Positions 33,443-41,457 of a stretch of DNA of 64,000 nucleotides are shown here, piece by piece; the stretch's first letter is position 1, and every line of letters begins with the position of its first letter. The DNA is from Deltaproteobacteria bacterium (GTDB lineage Bacteria > Bdellovibrionota > JACOXK01). The notes beneath the pieces are model-generated. The model worked only from the letters and a program-made list of their open reading frames with translations. It had not been told where the DNA came from and did not search any database. The position numbers were made by a program, and so were the translations under genes. Where the stretch lies: the NCBI GenBank assembly GCA_016186995.1, contig JACPKQ010000003.1, forward strand, positions 14,160-78,159, given 5' to 3'.

Positions 33443-34933
33443 ATGAAACGTACAAAGAAACTCCTGTGGATGGCAGGAGTATCATTTGTTTTTATCATAA
33501 CAGCAATTAATCTTACATCCTTGTTCTACCTTAAAGCTGTAGGTGTTTTTAATAATATAGATTCTGTTTCTGATGAAAAGATTAAGCAAGCGCTAGGGCA
33601 GATTGATAAGAATTTAAAAATATTTTCTGAAACAGCTCATTCTATAATAAAAAATAATCAAGTTCATCTTTCTTTGCATCAATTAAAAACAAAAGAGTTA
33701 ACTGAATTTAAAAACATTTCTGAAGAAATAGATAAAAATCTCAAAAGCTTGGCTCGCGAAACAATACCTCATAAAAATATTTATAAGAAAATTCAAAATT
33801 TAAGAAAAATTATTTCAAATAGCGCCGCTTTCTTTTCTCATCCACTTTTTTCGATATCGGAAACGAAATCTGAAGCGCACATGATAAAAAAGCTCTTAGC
33901 AATAAGAAATAATTTTAAGTTGGGCATGGATGTCTTTGATAAGAGATCAAAAAAAGTCTATAGCCAGCTATCTTTACCAACACATAAGAGTTTCCTTGAG
34001 AGAGCACAGATCTTAAGTAAGCACATGAGACAACTTGTGTTGTCTCGTCAGCAATTATTAGATCTCCATGAAAATGAGGTGGCACAATTAGTTGCTATTT
34101 GGAAAGGCATAGAGAATTTAAATGCTTCTTATTCTGAAGTTCAGAATACAGCAATGATCGTGTCAAACTTGTCCCATGAATCATTAAAGAGTGTTAACAG
34201 TACATTAAGCTCTCTTGGAAAGAAAAGTAGAGGTATGGTATTAGCCTCACTTATTATTCTCATTTTAGCGGTGGTTGTAAGTGTTTTTATTTCAAAAAAT
34301 AAAGAAAACAAAGAAAAGAGGGTGATAACGGTCTACAAAATAAATCACGGGGAATTAGAATCAAAAAAAGTGACTACACCGATTGAGCTTAGTAAATCGC
34401 CTATAAAAATAAATGAGTTTAGTTTACTTGAGCTCATTAAAAATTGCTGGTCGACTACAATTGATGATGCTCTATTCAGTAGCAAAAATATTAAATTTTC
34501 AGAAATATTTCCAGAGACAGCATCTCTCTGCTATTCCGATGAAATTAAAATGAAACAATTGATTGATACCCTTTTAAATAACGCGATTAGATTCACAGAA
34601 AAAGGCACTATAGCACTCTCACTAGAAGAAAGAGGTAAAAACTTTATTATTAGAATAAAAGATACCGGCATAGCGATACCTCCAAAAGACCTAAAAGATA
34701 TTTTTGATGGGTATCACCGATCATTTGTTATGGCCACGGGTCTGTTGGACATGAGTATACGGACTCCTGCGTTGATTCTTGTTAACAACATGGTACACAT
34801 GCTGAAGGGTTATATGAATATTGAATGTGATGAGGAAAACGGGAATCTTTTTACTATAATCCTCCCCGTTCGCTATGGCGAACAAGAACAAATCAGTGAA
34901 CAAAGCGTGAAATTGTTTCCTCTGACCGTATAA
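33443..34933 (+). CDS. Membrane histidine-kinase-like protein lacking the H-box
   Basis: I chose ATG 33443, which puts the basic residues directly before TM1 (KKLLWMAGVSFVFIITAINL). ATG 33395 would add 16 residues. A ~230-residue helical periplasmic domain follows, then TM2 (MVLASLIILILAVVVSVFI). The cytoplasmic part has a HATPase-like domain with N-box LIDTLLNNAIRFTEKG and G1 box IRIKDTGIAIPPKDL. There is no HisKA dimerisation helix and no phospho-accepting His motif, and the G2 glycine box is replaced by ATGLLDMSIRTPALIL. It is probably a pseudokinase or an allosteric sensor. It ends 29 bases before a tRNA gene on the other strand. Confidence 0.78.
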   Translation: MKRTKKLLWMAGVSFVFIITAINLTSLFYLKAVGVFNNIDSVSDEKIKQALGQIDKNLKIFSETAHSIIKNNQVHLSLHQLKTKELTEFKNISEEIDKNLKSLARETIPHKNIYKKIQNLRKIISNSAAFFSHPLFSISETKSEAHMIKKLLAIRNNFKLGMDVFDKRSKKVYSQLSLPTHKSFLERAQILSKHMRQLVLSRQQLLDLHENEVAQLVAIWKGIENLNASYSEVQNTAMIVSNLSHESLKSVNSTLSSLGKKSRGMVLASLIILILAVVVSVFISKNKENKEKRVITVYKINHGELESKKVTTPIELSKSPIKINEFSLLELIKNCWSTTIDDALFSSKNIKFSEIFPETASLCYSDEIKMKQLIDTLLNNAIRFTEKGTIALSLEERGKNFIIRIKDTGIAIPPKDLKDIFDGYHRSFVMATGLLDMSIRTPALILVNNMVHMLKGYMNIECDEENGNLFTIILPVRYGEQEQISEQSVKLFPLTV

Positions 34934-34962
34934 AAGGTACTCCACGGTTAAAGGTTTAGGAA

Positions 34963-35036
34963 TGCGCCCGGCAGGACTCGAACCTGCAACCCTGTGGTTC
35001 GAAGCCACATACTCTATCCAATTGAGCCACGGGCGC
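34963..35036 (-). tRNA. tRNA-Arg (anticodon TCG)
   Basis: Read on the minus strand, the acceptor stem GCGCCCG pairs with CGGGCGC and the discriminator is A (T34963). The anticodon stem TGTGG/CCACA encloses CTTCGAA, so the anticodon is TCG. The T-arm is GCAGG-TTCGAGT-CCTGC. The 3' CCA is not encoded. Confidence 0.94.
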
Positions 35037-35065
35037 ATCATGAGATATTTACTTAAAGATCCTTG

Positions 35066-35524
35066 CTAATTCAATGGTTTTTGGCAGAATTCGCACATTC
35101 CCTTAATTTCACCTTTGATGGCAAAAAATTTGATACCCTTTTTTTCCAAGATAGTCTGAAAGAGATAAGTAAGTTCGTCATCTTCAACAGGATGATGTGT
35201 GTGGCATTCTGTACATTGAAAAAGAAGCCTGTTTTTTTGATTAAATTCAGGTTCAAAACGAGAAAACCCATCCCCCAAATGCGAGCGTATTGCAAAACCA
35301 TTTTTTTCAAGAAGTTTAATTGTTCTATAAACAGTGGCAAAACCTATATTTGGAACTTTTCTCTTAACCTTTTTATAAATTTCTTCAACGTTCAGTTGAT
35401 TTTCAAGTGTTGCAAAAATTTCAATAATAGCATTTCTTTGCTTAGTTGATTTAAATCCTTTTTTATTCAAAAAATCTTTGAGTATTTGAATTTTGTTTTC
35501 AACTATTTGTTCTCTTGTCATCAT
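35066..35524 (-). CDS. Fur-family metal-responsive regulator
   Basis: The winged-helix part shows GFKSTKQRNAIIEIFATLENQLNVEEIYKKV and the recognition segment IGFATVYRTIKLLEKNGFA. The C-terminal metal part has FQCTECHTHHPVED and a second CxxC (CEFCQKPLN), the structural zinc sites seen in Fur and related proteins. The length of 152 aa is normal. The start is the second or first of two ATGs at 35524/35521. A Fur-box palindrome lies 17 bases upstream, so it is likely autoregulated. It is divergent from the TolC/RND operon, which shares the intergenic region. Fur rather than Zur or PerR is the best guess because of the box. Confidence 0.88.
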   Translation of the reverse strand: MMTREQIVENKIQILKDFLNKKGFKSTKQRNAIIEIFATLENQLNVEEIYKKVKRKVPNIGFATVYRTIKLLEKNGFAIRSHLGDGFSRFEPEFNQKNRLLFQCTECHTHHPVEDDELTYLFQTILEKKGIKFFAIKGEIKGMCEFCQKPLN

Positions 35525-35540
35525 GCCTCCATATATAAAT

Positions 35541-35559
35541 GAGAATGATATTCATTCTC
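35541..35559. promoter_or_regulatory. Fur box
   Basis: GAGAATGATATTCATTCTC is an almost perfect 19-bp inverted repeat. It matches the classical Fur consensus GATAATGATAATCATTATC in 15 of 19 positions by eye. It sits between the divergent Fur-family gene and the TolC/RND genes, so it may control both. Confidence 0.8.
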
Positions 35560-35703
35560 ACTAAAATATCCATTTTTTATGCAATAGCAAGTGATTTTAA
35601 AATAAAATATTAACAAAAATTAACGGATTATTATTGAACATAGATGAGTTTTTTTTCTGCGTCTTTTCTTGTGTAAAAAAAGCTTGTGATATAGCATAAA
35701 AGT

Positions 35704-37164
35704 ATGCCCCTTTATGTGCTGTTCCTGAGTTTGATTTTGTTTCTTTCTCCTTGTCTTTTTGCTGATTCGGCACAAAAAACTTCTTTAGAGGCATTGCTTC
35801 TAAGGGCTCTTAAAGAGAATTTTGATATACACATTTCTGAAAGTACAGCTCATCAATCCTATTTTGATATTAAGGCAAAAAAGTCAGTTTTTGATTGGAC
35901 TTTGGATGGAGATTTTTCCTACAAAGATGATAAAGATGAAGCTGTCGCAGCTGCACTTGCAGCGAGTCGCTCAACACAATCGACCTATGGTCTAGGTTTA
36001 AGTAAAAGATTTTTATGGGGGACTCTTTTAGAATTAAAGCTCAATCATATTAAAACAAAAAGCAATTTTGCTGGGCTTGCACATAATCCTTATTGGGATT
36101 TAACTTACTCTTTTGGTCTCACACACCCTGTTTTAGAAAATTTCTTTGGTTTTTCAGATCGAAATGCGGTTCAAGTTGCAGAACTCACCTCTCAATCACA
36201 AGATTTAAATGAGTTTAGAAATATTGAAGTTGTTTTAAGTAATGTTGAAAAAGCTTATTGGGTTTTAATCTATAGTTATCAAAACGTAGAAATTAAAAAA
36301 CAAGCTCTCGAGAAAGCTCGAAAATTATTAACCTCTCATGAAAAAAAAATAAAATCAGGCTTGATTGAAGAAACCGAGCTTCTTGCTTCAGAAGCTAATG
36401 TGGCAACACGCCAAAGTGATTTACTTTTAGTTCAAAAAGAGTTGATTTCGAGTGACGCAGCGTTTCAAAAGTTTTTTAAAAGGAGTCAAAAATTTACGTT
36501 TGAGCCAGATGAGGAGTTTGTATATGAGAAAAAAACTTTGGATCTTGATGTAGGTATGGCTCAAGCTTTTCAGAAAAGATATGATTACTTAAGTGTTTTA
36601 GAGAATGCTAAGGCTCAGGATCTTAATCTTAGCGTTCAGAGTAATAAAAAGCTTCCAAAACTTGATCTTATTGCTACTCTTATTTCAAATGGTTTAGAAG
36701 GCCAGTTTCAAAATAGTCAGGATGAAGCCATGCGTTGGCAACATCCTACTTATGTTGTTGGCTTTAATATAAGTGTTCCTCTTAATAACCGATTAGATCA
36801 CAGTAATTTTTTAAAGGCTCAGGCGGAGAAGCAAAAAACTCTTTATCAGCTTAAAAAAACAGAACAAAATGTTTATTTTGAAGTGAAAGAGTCCTATGAA
36901 GCGTTGAAGAAATATGAAAAAATTGTGGCAAATAGTTTTAAGGTAGAAAAACTTCAAACACAAAAACTTGAACTTGAAGAAAAAAAGTTTAATCAGGGGC
37001 GTTCCTCACTTGATCTTGTGATTGATTATCAGGAAGATTTGTTAGCAGCGCAAACAAATAAATTGCAATCTATCTTGCAATACAAAGAAGCTTATATAAA
37101 TTGGCAATTAGCTCAAGGTGTTTTTGTAAAGGATCACACAATAGATTTAAAATTTAAAAGATGA
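35704..37164 (+). CDS. TolC-family outer-membrane efflux protein
   Basis: A signal peptide (residues 1-20, LYVLFLSLILFLSPCLFA) is followed by SLEALLLRALKENFDI, the usual start of TolC-type domains. Two outer-membrane-factor repeats follow, with long helices (EVKESYEALKKYEKIV and LELEEKKFNQGRSSLDLVIDYQEDLLAAQ). The length of 486 aa is normal. It overlaps the RND permease gene by four bases, so the two form one operon. Expected function is the outer-membrane exit duct. The substrate is unknown, and the Fur box upstream suggests a metal or siderophore link. Confidence 0.9.
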   Translation: MPLYVLFLSLILFLSPCLFADSAQKTSLEALLLRALKENFDIHISESTAHQSYFDIKAKKSVFDWTLDGDFSYKDDKDEAVAAALAASRSTQSTYGLGLSKRFLWGTLLELKLNHIKTKSNFAGLAHNPYWDLTYSFGLTHPVLENFFGFSDRNAVQVAELTSQSQDLNEFRNIEVVLSNVEKAYWVLIYSYQNVEIKKQALEKARKLLTSHEKKIKSGLIEETELLASEANVATRQSDLLLVQKELISSDAAFQKFFKRSQKFTFEPDEEFVYEKKTLDLDVGMAQAFQKRYDYLSVLENAKAQDLNLSVQSNKKLPKLDLIATLISNGLEGQFQNSQDEAMRWQHPTYVVGFNISVPLNNRLDHSNFLKAQAEKQKTLYQLKKTEQNVYFEVKESYEALKKYEKIVANSFKVEKLQTQKLELEEKKFNQGRSSLDLVIDYQEDLLAAQTNKLQSILQYKEAYINWQLAQGVFVKDHTIDLKFKR

Positions 37165-40100
37165 AATTTATTCAATTTTTTCTTTCGAAGTCTCTTCTTG
37201 TGAATCTTCTTTCAGTTTTTATTATTATAGCTGGGGGTTATTCTTTTTTTACTATGAAGCGTGAGGCGTTTCCTCATGTTTATCTTGATATTATGCGTGT
37301 TGAAACAATCTATTCTGGTGCCAGTCCTAAAGAGGTGGAAAAGCTTGTCACTATTCCACTTGAAGATGCTGTTAAAGAAGTAGATGGCGTGAAGGAGATT
37401 AAATCTCTTTCTGCTGAAGGGTTTTCATTACTTGTTATCACCATTGATGAAGATGCCAAAAATAAAGAAAAAATTAAAAATGATATCCAAAGGGCTATTG
37501 ATCGAGTGACCGACTTACCAGAAGAGGTCGAAGATCCAAATGTAAGAGAGGTTTCAACAAGCCAAACACCGGTTATTGAAATTGCTTTAAGTGGGGGGCT
37601 TTCTGAATTTGAATTAAGAAAAGTAGCCAAATATGTTGAAAATCAAATTGATGATTTTCCAGAAGTGGCAAGCATTTTCAAAAGAGGATATCGAGAGAGG
37701 GAAATTTGGGTTGAAACAGATCCGCTCAAACTCCAGGCTTTTCATATTTCACTTTCGCAAATGATTGAAAGTTTAAGGCTTAAGAATATTAATCAGCCCG
37801 GGGGAACACTCGATGATAAAAAAAGTACTGAGTATCTCATTCGAACAGTGGGTGAATTTACAAATCCTCAAGAAGTTGAAAATGTGATTATTCGTTCGAA
37901 TGATTTTGGATATTTAGCGCGTATTAAAGATGTTGCTACAGTCAAAGATAATTTTGAAAGAGAAACTTTGATTGAAAGAACAGAGGGAGAAAAATCTATT
38001 GGGCTTGTTGTTCTTAAAAAAGAATCAGGCGATATTATATCCCTTGTTCAAAAAATTAAGAAAAAAATGGAGGAGTTAAAACCTTTATTACCTCCTGGTT
38101 TAAATATTAAATATGCCAATGATATTTCTTACTATGTTCAAAGACGTCTTAATGTTCTTAAAAGTAATGCATGGGTTGGGATTGCTCTTGTTTTAGGTTG
38201 TTTGCTTCTTTTTCTTAATTTCGGAATGGCAACTATTACAGCCATGGGTATTCCTATTGCCTTTATGACGGCTGCCCTTGTTTTTGATTTTTTTGATTTG
38301 AGTATCAATCTTATTTCCATGTTTGGGCTTGTGATTGTTTTAGGAATGCTTGTAGATGATTCTATTGTGGTTGCTGAAAACATTTATTTTCATATTGAAA
38401 AGGGTGAAAACCCTTCTCGTGCCGCATTTTTAGGAACAACTCAAGTGATGAAACCTGTGCTGATGACGGTGTTTACAACTGTTGCTTCTTTTTTGCCCTT
38501 AGCCATGATGGAAGGCATTATGGGGAAATTTATCTGGCAGATTCCAGCTGTTGTGATTATTTGTCTTGTTGCTTCTCTTTTAGAGTGTTTTTTTATTCTT
38601 CCCTCGCACTGTGTTGATCTCATCATACCTTTAAAAAAACTTTCCAGAAAAAAAGCAATGGTTAAAGAAACTCATTGGTTTGAGAAATTGCTTTCTTTTT
38701 ATCTTAAATTTTTGAAATTAGCTCTTACCCATCGTTATAAATTTATGGGAGGAGTGGTTGTAACTTTTATTTTCCTTGTTATTGCAGCTCTTACCCTTAA
38801 GAGTTTTGTTCTTTTTCCTTCCCATGGCATAGAGATCTTTTTTTTAAGGGCAGAGGTGCAAGTGGGAACTCCACTTGAAGTTACTTATGAAAAAATGAAA
38901 CCCATTGAAAATCTTATTAGAAACTTACCAAAAAAAGAACTTGATACATTTGTGACCCAAGTGGGTATTGTGCAAGAAGATCCTAATGATCCTTTTGCTT
39001 TAAGGGGAAGTCATGTTGGGCAAATCATTGTTTATCTGACTCCTGAACAGAAAAGAAAAAGAACGGCAGCTCACATCATAGATGATTTAAGAGCCCAAAC
39101 AAAAGAAATCTCTGGATTTCAAAGAATTTATTTTGATCGTGTGAATCCTGGCCCACCTATTGGAAAGGCAGTTGCAGTACAAGTAATAGGGGAAGAGATC
39201 TCTGTGCTTTCTCAGATAGCCTCTCAAGTAGAAAGCTATCTTCATACATTGAAAGGTGTTTTTGATGTTAAAAATGATTTTGAAACAGGGAAAAAAGAGC
39301 TTCAAATAGTTGTTGATGAAGAAAAAGCTTCTCAAGCAGGGCTTTCCATCACAGAAATTTCAAAAACAGTTCAGTATGCATTTGAAGGAGGGATCGCAAC
39401 CATTATTAAAAAGCTTGATGAAGAAATTAAAGTAAGAGTTCTTTTGAGTGAACAATATAGAATAACACTTGAGAGCTTTGATAAAATTGTAGTACCTAAT
39501 TCGAATGGAAGACTCATTCCCCTTAATAAAGTTTCGAAATTAGAAACAACCTCAGGAATTTTTAACATTAAACATCTAGATAAAGATCGCGTTGTGACTG
39601 TGAATGCTAATGTTGATAATAAAAAAACAAGTTCATCTTATGCGAATAGTTTAGTTCAAGAAAAATTTAAAAATATTTCTCATGAATTTCCAGGATATAA
39701 AATTACATATGGAGGTGAACAAGAAGATACAGATAAATCTTTAAACAGTCTTAAAAAAGCTTTTTTATTTGCTTTTTGTGTTATTTTTATCATTCTTGCA
39801 ACGGGTTTTAATTCACTTTTACAACCTCTTATTATTCTTATGGCTATTCCGTTTGGTTTCATAGGTGTGATTCTTGCCTTTTTTCTTCATGGATTTTCCT
39901 TTAGTTTTATGGCCCTTCTTGGGATTGTAGGAATGATTGGTGTTGTTGTGAATGATGCCATTATTTTAGTTGAGTTTATTAATCAAAAGTTTGAGGAAAC
40001 TGGAAACATGATGGAAGCTTTGCTTGAGGGTGGAAAGAGAAGATTTCGACCTGTTATTTTAACAACGATTACAACAGTTTTTGGATTAGCTCCTGTTGTT

Positions 40101-40289
40101 TATGGTATTGGAGGGAATGACCCCTTTTTAAAACCAGCTGCACTTTCTATTACGTGGGGGCTTCTTTTTTCAACGGCTTTAACACTTCTTGTGATTCCTT
40201 GTTTTTATCTTATTTTAGAAGATGCAAAAAAATATATTCAACATAGAACTCAAAAAAGAATATCCTCTCCCTTGACGGGAGAGGACTAG
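37161..40289 (+). CDS. RND-family efflux permease (AcrB-like)
   Basis: This is an inner-membrane proton-driven pump with 12 predicted helices and two large periplasmic loops. TM1 is preceded by MKFIQFFLSKSLLVNLLSVF. The porter motif VETIYSGASPKEVEKLVTIPLED, the TM4 Asp pair (GMLVDDSIVVAENI) and GIVGMIGVVVNDAIILVEF in TM10 are visible. The TM10 lysine of AcrB (K940) is replaced, as in many distant RND proteins. It is coupled to the TolC gene by ATGA, but no periplasmic adaptor (MFP) gene is present. The last ~10 residues (RISSPLTGED) are encoded by a palindromic repeat that also supplies the stop region. Confidence 0.92.
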   Translation: MKFIQFFLSKSLLVNLLSVFIIIAGGYSFFTMKREAFPHVYLDIMRVETIYSGASPKEVEKLVTIPLEDAVKEVDGVKEIKSLSAEGFSLLVITIDEDAKNKEKIKNDIQRAIDRVTDLPEEVEDPNVREVSTSQTPVIEIALSGGLSEFELRKVAKYVENQIDDFPEVASIFKRGYREREIWVETDPLKLQAFHISLSQMIESLRLKNINQPGGTLDDKKSTEYLIRTVGEFTNPQEVENVIIRSNDFGYLARIKDVATVKDNFERETLIERTEGEKSIGLVVLKKESGDIISLVQKIKKKMEELKPLLPPGLNIKYANDISYYVQRRLNVLKSNAWVGIALVLGCLLLFLNFGMATITAMGIPIAFMTAALVFDFFDLSINLISMFGLVIVLGMLVDDSIVVAENIYFHIEKGENPSRAAFLGTTQVMKPVLMTVFTTVASFLPLAMMEGIMGKFIWQIPAVVIICLVASLLECFFILPSHCVDLIIPLKKLSRKKAMVKETHWFEKLLSFYLKFLKLALTHRYKFMGGVVVTFIFLVIAALTLKSFVLFPSHGIEIFFLRAEVQVGTPLEVTYEKMKPIENLIRNLPKKELDTFVTQVGIVQEDPNDPFALRGSHVGQIIVYLTPEQKRKRTAAHIIDDLRAQTKEISGFQRIYFDRVNPGPPIGKAVAVQVIGEEISVLSQIASQVESYLHTLKGVFDVKNDFETGKKELQIVVDEEKASQAGLSITEISKTVQYAFEGGIATIIKKLDEEIKVRVLLSEQYRITLESFDKIVVPNSNGRLIPLNKVSKLETTSGIFNIKHLDKDRVVTVNANVDNKKTSSSYANSLVQEKFKNISHEFPGYKITYGGEQEDTDKSLNSLKKAFLFAFCVIFIILATGFNSLLQPLIILMAIPFGFIGVILAFFLHGFSFSFMALLGIVGMIGVVVNDAIILVEFINQKFEETGNMMEALLEGGKRRFRPVILTTITTVFGLAPVVYGIGGNDPFLKPAALSITWGLLFSTALTLLVIPCFYLILEDAKKYIQHRTQKRISSPLTGED
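40263..40285. repeat. Palindromic repeat at the RND gene 3' end
   Basis: The sequence TCCTCTCCC-TTGAC-GGGAGAGGA forms a perfect hairpin and is followed by a partial second arm, AGGAGAGGG. It lies inside the last codons of the RND gene. No T-run follows, so it is more like a dispersed repeat than a terminator. Confidence 0.6.
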
Positions 40290-40312
40290 CAGGAGAGGGT
40301 AAGATTTAATAC

Positions 40313-40397
40313 GCCGGGGTGGCGGAACTGGCAGACGCGCATGACTTAGGATCATGTGGGTTATCCCGTGAAGGTTCAAGTCCTTTCCCCGGCACCA
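40313..40397 (+). tRNA. tRNA-Leu (anticodon TAG), integration target
   Basis: The acceptor stem GCCGGGG pairs with CCCCGGC, the anticodon stem CATGA/TCATG encloses CTTAGGA (anticodon TAG), and a long variable arm and the TTCAAGT T-loop mark a class II leucine tRNA. CCA is encoded here, unlike in the other two tRNAs of the window. The last 23 bases of the gene body (40372-40394) recur at 40580 and 45373, so the gene is the attachment site of two elements. Confidence 0.94.
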
Positions 40398-40602
40398 CTT
40401 CCGCGTTTTAAATTCACCTAGTTCTTCCTCATATTTAAACAAACATCCCATACCGCCTTCTCTAGGTTCGATCTTCGCCTTTCAGGCTCGTTCTCACGAA
40501 GAGAAGGTCTCCAGCTGCTATTCTAAAATTCAGATGCTCTTATTCATCGCATCTTCATTAAGAATAGCTACGCTTCCGTAGGTTCAAGTCCTTTCCCCGG
40601 CA
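40372..40602. mobile_element. Small non-coding integrated element (~208 bp)
   Basis: It is bounded by the tRNA-derived core at 40372-40394 and the copy at 40580-40602. Its left 35 bases (40395-40429) are identical to the left end of the large element (40603-40637). Its right 62 bases (40518-40579) match the right end of the large element (45311-45372) with one mismatch. Between the ends are only ~88 bases with an imperfect hairpin (CCTTCTCT...AGAGAAGG). No coding frame is present. It looks like an internally deleted derivative of the large element. Confidence 0.75.
40518..40602 (+). repeat. 85-bp direct repeat, copy 1 (right end + core)
   Basis: It matches 45311-45395 with a single mismatch (C40553 against T45346). 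It starts with a two-step hairpin: outer arms GCTATTCT (40517-40524) and AGAATAGC (40561-40568), inner arms AGATGC (40532-40537) and GCATCT (40549-40554). It ends in the 23-bp tRNA core. Confidence 0.9.
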
Positions 40603-40621
40603 CCACTTCCGCGTTTTAAAT

Positions 40622-40990
40622 TCACCTAGTTCTTCCTGAAGTTTGAGATTTTTGGGCATCGCTATTATAAAGAGCAATCAAGCGATTTTTTTCTCTGTTA
40701 AAACGATCGATTAAATCGTTTTCTGTTATGCCTTCAAATGTAACTTGGTTTAGATCAATACCTGTATGATATAATTCAATAAGTAGCCCGGAAACAAATG
40801 ACTGGGTGAAGGATCGAACGCCTTTGAAATCTAAATGTGTCACCTGATTCTATTCTCAAATAACCCGTATTTTTTTTAATAAACTGCCAGACTTCATTTA
40901 ATCCGATCCCTCTCTCACCTCTGCCTGGTTCAGGATTGAGTGCGCTTTTCTGAAGCTGGGTTTCGGTCAGAATAATTTTGTCCTCAGCTA
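40622..40990 (-). pseudogene. Remnant of HATPase + STAS-like (DUF4325-type) gene
   Basis: Two pieces in different frames are visible on the minus strand. The first (40980 to ~40840) reads ALNPEPGRGERGIGLNEVWQ and IKKNTGYLRIESGD, which resembles the G2 end of a histidine-kinase-type ATPase domain. The second (GTG 40843 to 40622) reads HLDFKGVRSFTQSFVSGLL and resembles the C-terminal half of a DUF4325 STAS-like domain. The two domains are often joined in one protein. Here the junction and the N terminus are lost, so the gene is broken. A stretch with higher GC (41000-41160) next to it has no supported gene. Confidence 0.4.
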
Positions 40991-41175
40991 TCTTTTTTAA
41001 GGAAAAGAAAACTTTTATGCGGGGCTCTGCTCTGGCGAGCAGTGAGGCGGGCAGCCTTCATTTTTACGCTTGGACGGGCGGATTTTTTGGCGGCAGTTTC
41101 TATTTTTCTTGCCCTTGCCCCACCACCCCCGTGCGCGGACAAGATTAAAGAACTCCCTAAAATCAATAAATCAAT

Positions 41176-41208
41176 ATGCTAACTATAGTATGTAGCATCA
41201 AAGTTAGC
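41176..41208. promoter_or_regulatory. Candidate operator for the control protein
   Basis: Nested palindromes lie directly before the control gene: ATGCT...AGCAT (41176-41198), the central ACTATAGT (41182-41189), and GCTAAC...GTTAGC (41178-41208). Control proteins of restriction-modification systems are known to bind such paired boxes just upstream of their own gene. Confidence 0.5.
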
Positions 41209-41210
41209 AA

Positions 41211-41453
41211 GTGGATATACTTCAGTTATCAATTATGAAAAGAGAAATCCTTATCAGATTTGGTCAAAAAGTCCGAGAAGAGCGTACAAGGTTAGGTTTG
41301 TCTCAAGAAGAACTAGCTGTACGCGCTGGTGTTCACCGGACTTATATCGGCATGATTGAGCGCGCAGAAAAAAATATCACACTCGAAAATATCGAAAAAA
41401 TCGCCAAAGCTCTTGAAATCTCGCTCGATAAGCTAATGAGCTTGGAAAAGTAA
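41211..41453 (+). CDS. XRE-type restriction-modification control protein
   Basis: This 80-residue (GTG 41211) or 72-residue (ATG 41235) protein is a single HTH: FGQKVREERTRLGLSQEELAVRAGVHRTYIGMIERAEKN, then ITLENIEKIAKALEISLDKL. Its size and the AGVHRTYIGMIERAEKNIT block are typical of C proteins, which delay endonuclease expression after entry to a new host. The endonuclease starts four bases after its stop. Neither start has a clear Shine-Dalgarno, as is common for leaderless C genes. Confidence 0.85.
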   Translation: MDILQLSIMKREILIRFGQKVREERTRLGLSQEELAVRAGVHRTYIGMIERAEKNITLENIEKIAKALEISLDKLMSLEK

Positions 41454-41457
41454 ATCT

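Noticed and set aside
34721-35041. 106-codon minus-strand frame across tRNA-Arg
   Set aside because: The N terminus (LNWIEYVASNHRVAGSSPAG) is translated tRNA-Arg, and the rest is antisense to the kinase-like gene.
35063-35449. 128-codon plus-strand frame opposite the Fur-family gene
   Set aside because: It is antisense to a well-supported gene and has no start signal or family features.
40215-40451. 78-codon minus-strand frame across tRNA-Leu(TAG)
   Set aside because: The segment GKDLNLHGITHMILSHARL is the antisense reading of the tRNA and the flanking repeat.
40984-41166. 60-codon Ala/Arg/Lys-rich minus-strand frame
   Set aside because: There is no ribosome site or family similarity. Composition reflects the local GC-richer patch.
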